Shown here in pieces: positions 3,651 through 9,124 of a stretch of DNA of 9,124 nucleotides. A program made the translations under genes and the position numbers. The DNA is from UBA4675 sp964601265 (GTDB lineage: Bacteria; Bacillota; Clostridia; Christensenellales; Borkfalkiaceae). The notes under the pieces are model-generated. The model searched no databases and was not told the origin of the DNA. It saw only the letters and a program-made list of their open reading frames with translations. Position 1 is the first letter of the stretch; every line of letters starts with the position of its first letter. Location: NCBI GenBank assembly GCA_964601265.1, contig CAZRMT010000049.1, positions 1 through 9,124 of the forward strand. Reading direction: 5' to 3'.

Positions 3651-6600
3651 TTATGCCGTAACTTGAACTTTATCGAGTAGCTTATCGACCAACGTATTTA
3701 CGTTATAGTTTTTCCACTCGTCACCGAACAAAGCGTTAAGTTTAGTTTGTTTATCCTCTTCGATTGTCACTAGTCCCGCTTTTAACATTTCGCCTACCGT
3801 CGAAGTAGAGAATTTATCCTTTAACTTGGCGGGGAACTCGCTGATATATATAGAATCAAGTTCCCATTGCTCAAACAAACTTAAAACGCCCGTTTCTTCT
3901 CTCAAGAAGAACTCTCCTATGCACGCGCCTTCCGTAATCTTTTTGATAAGATTTTGCGAGAAGTTTGCCTTGTTAAGCTCTTTAAGTTTCATATCGGCAA
4001 CCACGCAAATAAGCTTGTTTTCAACGCTTGTAATGCTCATTTCACGGAAGTTTTCGTCTATAGCCTTATAATAAACTCCGTCTCTTAAAATAGCATAGAA
4101 TTTATCTCCGCTGACCATATCGCAAACGAACGTATCGTCGTGACCCGAAACCTTTACCAAAACGCCGACTTTTTCGCTTCCCTTATAAATCTTGTCGTCG
4201 GTTATAGAGTATCTTAAATCGAGAAGTCTGTTGGTTTTTGCCCAAACGTATTTTTGAGTGAGCATTACTCTATCAAAGCTAGACGAGTAATAGTATCCGT
4301 ATTCGTCGTGTTTTACGTCTACGTACTCGTATTCGTAAATTCCGCTTGCGTTTTTCTCATAAGAGTAATAGTCGTAAGTTGCGTCGGGGTCGGTAGACTT
4401 GTACAAGTAATTGCCCTCCGTGTCAACTAATACCTCTATTTTCATATCTTCCATTACTTCACCGATATACAATTCTTTAATTGCGTCGGTCATACCGGAA
4501 ACTCTAACTTCTCTTATGCTATTCAAAACAGGCGTATCGTCAACGTCGAACACGTCTTTAACTTTAAGTTTTTCGGCTTCCTTGTAAACGTCTACGGTTC
4601 CGTCTAAAACAGAGCCTAAACAAATGTTTGCGATAAGTTCGTCGACTGCGGTCAATCTTTCTTGCCTTGCTTCGTCCGAATACCATTTATATTTTTCATA
4701 AGTGTTGGTGTAATCGTATTGGTTTTCGGGGTCGTCGCTCATATCGCCCTTGGTGTATTCGAGAATTTCTCCTACGTAAATATCGCCGAGAATTTCGTTG
4801 AGGTCGATTCCGCTTAGGAAGTCGAGAACTCTTATATCGGCAAGCCTTTGAATCAACGTGCCTTGACTGTAACGTCTGAATTGTCCGTTAGGTTCCGCAA
4901 CGTAATGAATTCCGTTATAGGTATTGAACATTGCTTCGCCTTCGGGCAAAATTACGGAATACACGTCGTTTACGTTGTCGTAAATGGTTGTATAAACCGT
5001 TCCGTTACCGTTATCGGTTACGGTAGCGTTGCCGTTTTCGTCTATTGCGATAGTTACGTTATAGTAACTTTCAAAAATTCTCGTAGCAAACCACTCGTGT
5101 TCGCCCATAGTAATAATTACGTTGTTTTCTCCGACCGTATAGTACCACACGCCGTCCGCGTCTACCTTCAATTCGTACGGGAAATCGACTTTATTGCCGT
5201 TTTCGTCCAAAGTATAAACTTGGTCTGCGTTCGTGTAGATTATATTCGAGCTGTCGCTGAATTCCGCGGTTCTCGACAACGACATCAAGTGTCCTACGTA
5301 AAGGTCGTTGACTAAATCCCAGTAATTAAAGCCGTTAGTAAGCTCGTGTACGGTGAGTTTAAGAATTCTCTGTTTAACTAGCGCTTCGAACGAGAAGTCA
5401 AACGGAACTTCTTCGCCGTCCGCAAAACGCCAACTATCGTAAACCGTATCGTAAATAAGCGTTCCCTTGTTAAAGAGTATATCGGCAATCATCACGTCGC
5501 CCAAAGCTTTTTCACCCGTTATATATTTAAGGAATCCGTTGTTCTTCATACTGTCGAGCATATCCTTAATATATATATTAAACAAAGAAGTGAGGAGCTT
5601 TGTATACTCTCCGTCGACGTAATATCCGTCGTCTTTTCCTAAATAGTAAATATCGGAATTGCAGTTCATCTTCGGTAACAACTTTCCTATCGTAGGCGCT
5701 ATATAGTCGCCGACGTAGAGTTCGGCAAATATCTTCTTCCAGAATTTCGCACGCTTGCCGTTTTCGGTTATATCGTTAATGGAAATATTATAAATATTGT
5801 CCATAAGCGCGCTGTAATCTCCGCTATTTACGTATACGCCGTTAACTTTTTCGGTCTTTAATCCGAGCGCTTTGATTTTTGCGAAAATATCGTACGTCAA
5901 GTCGCCTATTAAAATCGTGCCGAAAGTGTTCTTAACCGCTTTCTTTGCCCCGTTATCCTTCATATCGTCCAAGAATGTATAAAGGTTTATTCCGTACAAA
6001 GTCTGCGCGTAACTGTACAGTACTTCTCTTTGAGAATCTATCCACACTTCTTTTTCCGCGTCGTACGTTTGGTCTAAGAAGTCTGCGAAATAGTAAGCGA
6101 TTGTTCTGTCTCTTCCGAATATATCTCCGTACAATTCGTCGTAGATAAATCCGCCTTTCGTGTTCCTCTTAACGCTATCTATGGTATCGACGATATTTAT
6201 ATCGAAAATCGTACTGAATAAGTGCTTATAGTAGCTTTCGCTGTTTTTCTTTCTCCAACCGTCGGCTGAAATTTCCATTCCGAACGCTTGCGTAAAGAAG
6301 TCGCCGAGTTGAATTTTGCCGAACAGCGTCTTAAAGTATTTAGAAAGTTTTCCGTCCTTTTTGGCGTCAACCATATCTTTAAGGCTGAAATTAAGTAGCG
6401 CCGACAACGTTTGTCCGTAATCGCCCACGACTACCCATTCGTCCGAGGGACGGGTAACGGTATAATCGGCAAACGCCATATTGTTTACGTAATAACCTAC
6501 TAAATTACCTACGGATAAAACGTTGCAATCGTAAAAATATCCTTTGAAATCAAAGCCTTTCGTCATAGTGTCGCCGACTTTGGTTCTCATAAGTAAATCC

Positions 6601-9124
6601 CAGAAATCGCTTACGGGTTCGAATCCGTCGAATTTGTATACGTCGTTTGCCTCGTCGTATACTATACCCATCGCTTCGCCGATTAAGTCGTAATAAATAT
6701 TATCTCCGCATTGTTCGACAAGCCAGTCGTTAAAGAAGAAATACGCAACCGCAAACGCAGCCGTTCCTTCAAGTCCGAGCGTCGTCCACATTAACGCCAT
6801 CGAGCCCGAATCTGCGGGATTTCCGTTCTTGTCGTACCACTTTTTATCGGTTTTATCGTAATAGTTACCGAAGAATTCTCCGTACATTGCGATATAATCC
6901 ATAAATTCGTATTGTCCGAAGAAGTCACTGCAGTAAGTGGCGGGGTCTCTGACAAGCTCTACGACGTTGATTTTAAAGAGTTCCGCTATAACTCTGTAAA
7001 TGTCGTTTCCGCTCTTTTTGAATACGTAACCGTACCTGGAATTTTCGTCCTCTTTCATTCCGAGGTCGCTAAACAAGTCCGCTATCGTTTCGTTGTCGCC
7101 GACAACCTTTTTCACGTAAGAAGCGAGCGCGTCGCCCGAATAATCTCCGCCGAAAATGAACTTAAACGTTTCGTAAACGTTGACGGACATAACCGTTTCG
7201 ACTATGGTTTTTACCGTGTTGCCGTTTCCGTCGTCTTTCGCCCAATCTCCGTCGGCGTTTTGTCCGAGCGATATAAATTGTCCGAACAATTCTCCGAGTT
7301 CTAATTGACCGAATTTCTTTTCGAGGTAATCGGCTCTATCGGTATAACCGTTATCTACTGCGTCTCCGCACACGATAACGTCGACGAATTCTTGAATTCC
7401 CAAGTCGTAAATATATTTAAAGGGTTCGTATTTATCCGCTTCGATAAATTCTTCGAGGTAGTATCCCAAAGTTTTATCGTCGACTATTCCGCCTATAAGT
7501 CCCGCAACGTCGTCGTCACCGCCGACTACGTCCATTACGTCCTCTATAAAGTAAATTATTTTAATTTTTAATAAATCGTTTACTATTCTCTTAAGGTCGT
7601 CTCCGCTTGCGTCTTGCCAACTTCCGTCAGTTTCGGAATATGTATAATCTACGTACTGCGCAAACGTGTCGCCCACCATTACCTCTCCGAATATGTCTTT
7701 GAGATAATCCATTCTGTCTACGTACGCAACCCCTTGAGAGCTTAAATGGTCTTTTGCGTTTCCTTCGACCATTATATCGACGAATTGAGGAATTTTAATT
7801 CCAAGCGCTTTTAATAAAACTTCGTTATCGCTAGTAAAGAAGTCGTCTGTGTAATACTGAATCGTATTGTTTCCTAAAATTCCCTCAACGGTATCGGAAA
7901 CGTCCAAGTCTCCGTTCATTGCGTCGTCGATAGTGTCGAAGATAAAGCTGAACTTAACGCTCATTATCGCGTTTAGTATCTTGTATACTTCTTCGGAATT
8001 TCCGTCCAACCAAATCGCATTATTATTGTCGTACTCGTACCCGACAAAGCTTGCGAACGTATCTCCTATCATTAACTCGCCGAATATATCTTTGAGGTAG
8101 TCGATACTGTCTTCATACACAACCCCTTGCGAGCTTAAATGGTCTTTTGCGTTTCCTTCGACTATTATGTCGACGAATTGAGGAATGTTAATACCTAATA
8201 CCTTGTCTATTGCCGTATTATCACTCGTAAAGAAGTCGTCGGTGTAATACTTAATCGTGTTATTACCTAAAATTCCTTCTACCGTGTCGGAAATATCCAA
8301 ATCTCCGTTCATTGCGTCGTCGATAGTGTCGAAGATAAAGCTAAACTTAACGCTCATTATTGCGTTTAGTATCTTGTATACTTCTTCGTTGTTACTATCC
8401 AACCAAACGGTGTTATTGTTGTCGTATGCGTACCCGACAAAGCTTGCGAACGTATCTCCTATCATTAACTCGCCGAATATATCTTTGAGGTAGTCGATAC
8501 TGTCTTCATACGCAACGCCTTGAGAGCTTAAGTGGTCTTTTGCGTTGCCTTCAACCATTATATCGACGAATTGAGGAATATTAATGCCTAAAATCTTGTC
8601 GATAGCGGTATTATCGCTAGTAAAGAAATCGTCCGTATAATACTTAATCGTATTGTTTCCTAAAATCCCCTCAACGGTATCGGAAATATCCAAATCTCCG
8701 TTCATTGCGTCGTTGATAGTGTCGAAGATAAAGCTGAACTTAACGCTCATTATTGCGTTTAATATCTTGTATACTTCTTCGGAATTTCCGTCCAACCAAA
8801 TCGCATTATTGCTATCGTACTCGTACCCGACGAAGCTTGCGAACGTATCTCCTATCATTAACTCGCCGAATATATCTTTGAGGTAGTCGATACTGTCTTC
8901 GTATGCAACGCCTTGAGAGCTTAAATGGTCTTTTGCGTTTCCTTCAACTATTATATCGACGAATTGAGGAATGTTAATACCTAATACCTTGTCGATTGCC
9001 GTATTATCACTTGTAAAGAAATCATCGGTAAAGTATTTTATAGTATTGTTACCTAAAACGCCCTCTACAGTGTCGGAAATATCGAGTTCGTCGCCGTCAA
9101 TAACGGTTTTTACGGTATCGAAGA
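3651..9124 (-). CDS. giant tandem-repeat protein of unknown function (5' end outside window)
   Basis: One uninterrupted frame runs from the window's right edge (first full codon 9122-9120) to TAA at 3653-3651, at least 1823 codons. The ATG at 8858 is internal: the same repeat sequence continues upstream of it. The protein is acidic and rich in Tyr/Phe/Asp, with little Cys. It is built from a degenerate repeat: a [VIL]GD/E turn after LFG or LY, often YDxxxxxW, then a helix with [FY]NI.[IL].D. Examples, counting from 8858, are IGD at residues 2, 133 and 264, VGD at 395 and 761, LGD at 851, IGD at 984 and VGD at 1049. About residues 1200-1500 hold longer beta-rich, Asn/Gly-rich inserts. A hydrophobic stretch lies at 686-713. 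There is no LPXTG, SLH, dockerin or C-terminal membrane span, and the end is LLDKVQVTA. Signal peptide status is unknown. I recognise no family. Surface or secreted structural protein is a guess. Confidence 0.93.
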   Translation of the reverse strand, partial: FDTVKTVIDGDELDISDTVEGVLGNNTIKYFTDDFFTSDNTAIDKVLGINIPQFVDIIVEGNAKDHLSSQGVAYEDSIDYLKDIFGELMIGDTFASFVGYEYDSNNAIWLDGNSEEVYKILNAIMSVKFSFIFDTINDAMNGDLDISDTVEGILGNNTIKYYTDDFFTSDNTAIDKILGINIPQFVDIMVEGNAKDHLSSQGVAYEDSIDYLKDIFGELMIGDTFASFVGYAYDNNNTVWLDSNNEEVYKILNAIMSVKFSFIFDTIDDAMNGDLDISDTVEGILGNNTIKYYTDDFFTSDNTAIDKVLGINIPQFVDIIVEGNAKDHLSSQGVVYEDSIDYLKDIFGELMIGDTFASFVGYEYDNNNAIWLDGNSEEVYKILNAIMSVKFSFIFDTIDDAMNGDLDVSDTVEGILGNNTIQYYTDDFFTSDNEVLLKALGIKIPQFVDIMVEGNAKDHLSSQGVAYVDRMDYLKDIFGEVMVGDTFAQYVDYTYSETDGSWQDASGDDLKRIVNDLLKIKIIYFIEDVMDVVGGDDDVAGLIGGIVDDKTLGYYLEEFIEADKYEPFKYIYDLGIQEFVDVIVCGDAVDNGYTDRADYLEKKFGQLELGELFGQFISLGQNADGDWAKDDGNGNTVKTIVETVMSVNVYETFKFIFGGDYSGDALASYVKKVVGDNETIADLFSDLGMKEDENSRYGYVFKKSGNDIYRVIAELFKINVVELVRDPATYCSDFFGQYEFMDYIAMYGEFFGNYYDKTDKKWYDKNGNPADSGSMALMWTTLGLEGTAAFAVAYFFFNDWLVEQCGDNIYYDLIGEAMGIVYDEANDVYKFDGFEPVSDFWDLLMRTKVGDTMTKGFDFKGYFYDCNVLSVGNLVGYYVNNMAFADYTVTRPSDEWVVVGDYGQTLSALLNFSLKDMVDAKKDGKLSKYFKTLFGKIQLGDFFTQAFGMEISADGWRKKNSESYYKHLFSTIFDINIVDTIDSVKRNTKGGFIYDELYGDIFGRDRTIAYYFADFLDQTYDAEKEVWIDSQREVLYSYAQTLYGINLYTFLDDMKDNGAKKAVKNTFGTILIGDLTYDIFAKIKALGLKTEKVNGVYVNSGDYSALMDNIYNISINDITENGKRAKFWKKIFAELYVGDYIAPTIGKLLPKMNCNSDIYYLGKDDGYYVDGEYTKLLTSLFNIYIKDMLDSMKNNGFLKYITGEKALGDVMIADILFNKGTLIYDTVYDSWRFADGEEVPFDFSFEALVKQRILKLTVHELTNGFNYWDLVNDLYVGHLMSLSRTAEFSDSSNIIYTNADQVYTLDENGNKVDFPYELKVDADGVWYYTVGENNVIITMGEHEWFATRIFESYYNVTIAIDENGNATVTDNGNGTVYTTIYDNVNDVYSVILPEGEAMFNTYNGIHYVAEPNGQFRRYSQGTLIQRLADIRVLDFLSGIDLNEILGDIYVGEILEYTKGDMSDDPENQYDYTNTYEKYKWYSDEARQERLTAVDELIANICLGSVLDGTVDVYKEAEKLKVKDVFDVDDTPVLNSIREVRVSGMTDAIKELYIGEVMEDMKIEVLVDTEGNYLYKSTDPDATYDYYSYEKNASGIYEYEYVDVKHDEYGYYYSSSFDRVMLTQKYVWAKTNRLLDLRYSITDDKIYKGSEKVGVLVKVSGHDDTFVCDMVSGDKFYAILRDGVYYKAIDENFREMSITSVENKLICVVADMKLKELNKANFSQNLIKKITEGACIGEFFLREETGVLSLFEQWELDSIYISEFPAKLKDKFSTSTVGEMLKAGLVTIEEDKQTKLNALFGDEWKNYNVNTLVDKLLDKVQVTA
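3654..7679 (-). repeat. degenerate ~65-80 aa protein repeats
   Basis: Downstream of the clean array the same pattern persists only at protein level. Clear copies carry FG..x[LIV]GD, a variable hairpin and an INI/ISI/IYI.D helix, for example residues 844-895 (LFGKIQLGD...FDINIVDTID), 978-1031 (TFGTILIGD...YNISINDI) and 1043-1101 (IFAELYVGD...FNIYIKDML), numbered from the ATG at 8858. Later versions are DIYVGE, ELYIGE, ACIGE and STVGE. DNA similarity between these copies is not evident, so they are much older than the 393-bp units. Confidence 0.65.
7680..9124 (-). repeat. 393-bp tandem coding repeats (131-aa units)
   Basis: Three full units begin at 8858, 8465 and 8072 (exact 393-bp steps). 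A fourth, partial unit (9122-8859) continues beyond the right edge, and a diverged fifth starts at 7679. Each unit runs from [VI]GDTFA through YDNNN.IW.D, the EVYKILNAIMSVKFSFIFD helix and DISDTVEGILGNNTI to DYLKDIFGE. Units differ by scattered substitutions without frame changes. Each may itself be an old duplication, since DISDTVEGILGNNTIKYY resembles YEDSIDYLKDIFGELMIG. The period is always a multiple of three, so copy-number change would leave the frame intact. Confidence 0.93.

Noticed and set aside
4848..5315. 155-codon + strand open frame
   Set aside because: Lies wholly antisense to the giant repeat gene, with no ribosome binding site and no recognisable protein features. The minus frame has the coherent repeat structure.
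6912..7571. Two abutting + strand open frames (6912-7304 and 7305-7571)
   Set aside because: Both are antisense to the giant gene and look gene-like only because that gene's codon bias leaves the opposite frame open.
7867..8886. Three similar 77-78 codon + strand frames
   Set aside because: Their similarity is a by-product of the 393-bp repeats on the minus strand. They are antisense shadows, not a gene family.
7680..9124. CRISPR-like interpretation of the repeat array
   Set aside because: The repeat period is 393 bp with no short repeat-spacer structure, and it is fully coding in one frame.

Overview
The window looks like chromosomal DNA from a low-GC Bacillota, most likely an uncultured Clostridia-type bacterium. 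The grounds are an rpsF-ssb-rpsR operon, a C+ (zinc-ligand) S18, a QueT-family preQ1/queuosine transporter, a DUF378 membrane protein, strong AGGAGG-type ribosome binding sites, consensus sigma-A promoters and AT-rich spacers. No plasmid, phage, transposase, tRNA, rRNA or CRISPR array is visible.

Left part (1-2526): a small palindromic, MITE-like repeat (52-117) precedes an unrecognised two-domain protein gene (194-1060, +). That gene converges on queT (1129-1617, -), with a perfect 17-bp hairpin between them. queT has a consensus promoter and a structured leader resembling a divergent preQ1-I riboswitch. A divergent consensus promoter drives a conserved-looking 88-aa protein gene (1762-2028, +), and the spacing suggests a leaderless mRNA. 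A DUF378 gene (2104-2313, +) follows. Both of these + strand genes end in clear intrinsic terminators. A possible 21-codon hydrophobic peptide ORF with an unusual G6 Shine-Dalgarno lies at 2379-2444.

Middle part (2488-3583): a compact minus-strand operon rpsF (S6), ssb, rpsR (S18), with a TTGACA-17-TAAAAT promoter, a leader hairpin followed by CCG (candidate S6:S18 autoregulatory site), short gaps and an intrinsic terminator.

Right part (3651-9124): one giant minus-strand ORF that runs off the right edge, so its N-terminus is not in the window. At least 1823 codons are visible. The protein is built from a degenerate ~65-80 aa repeat (a [VIL]GD/E turn, often a YDxxxxxW hairpin, then a FNIxIxD helix). 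At its upstream end it becomes 393-bp (131-codon) tandem units that are nearly identical and carry an alternating A/B pattern of synonymous sites. I do not recognise a family and no anchoring signal is visible at the C-terminus. This giant repeat protein is the best candidate here for something undescribed.
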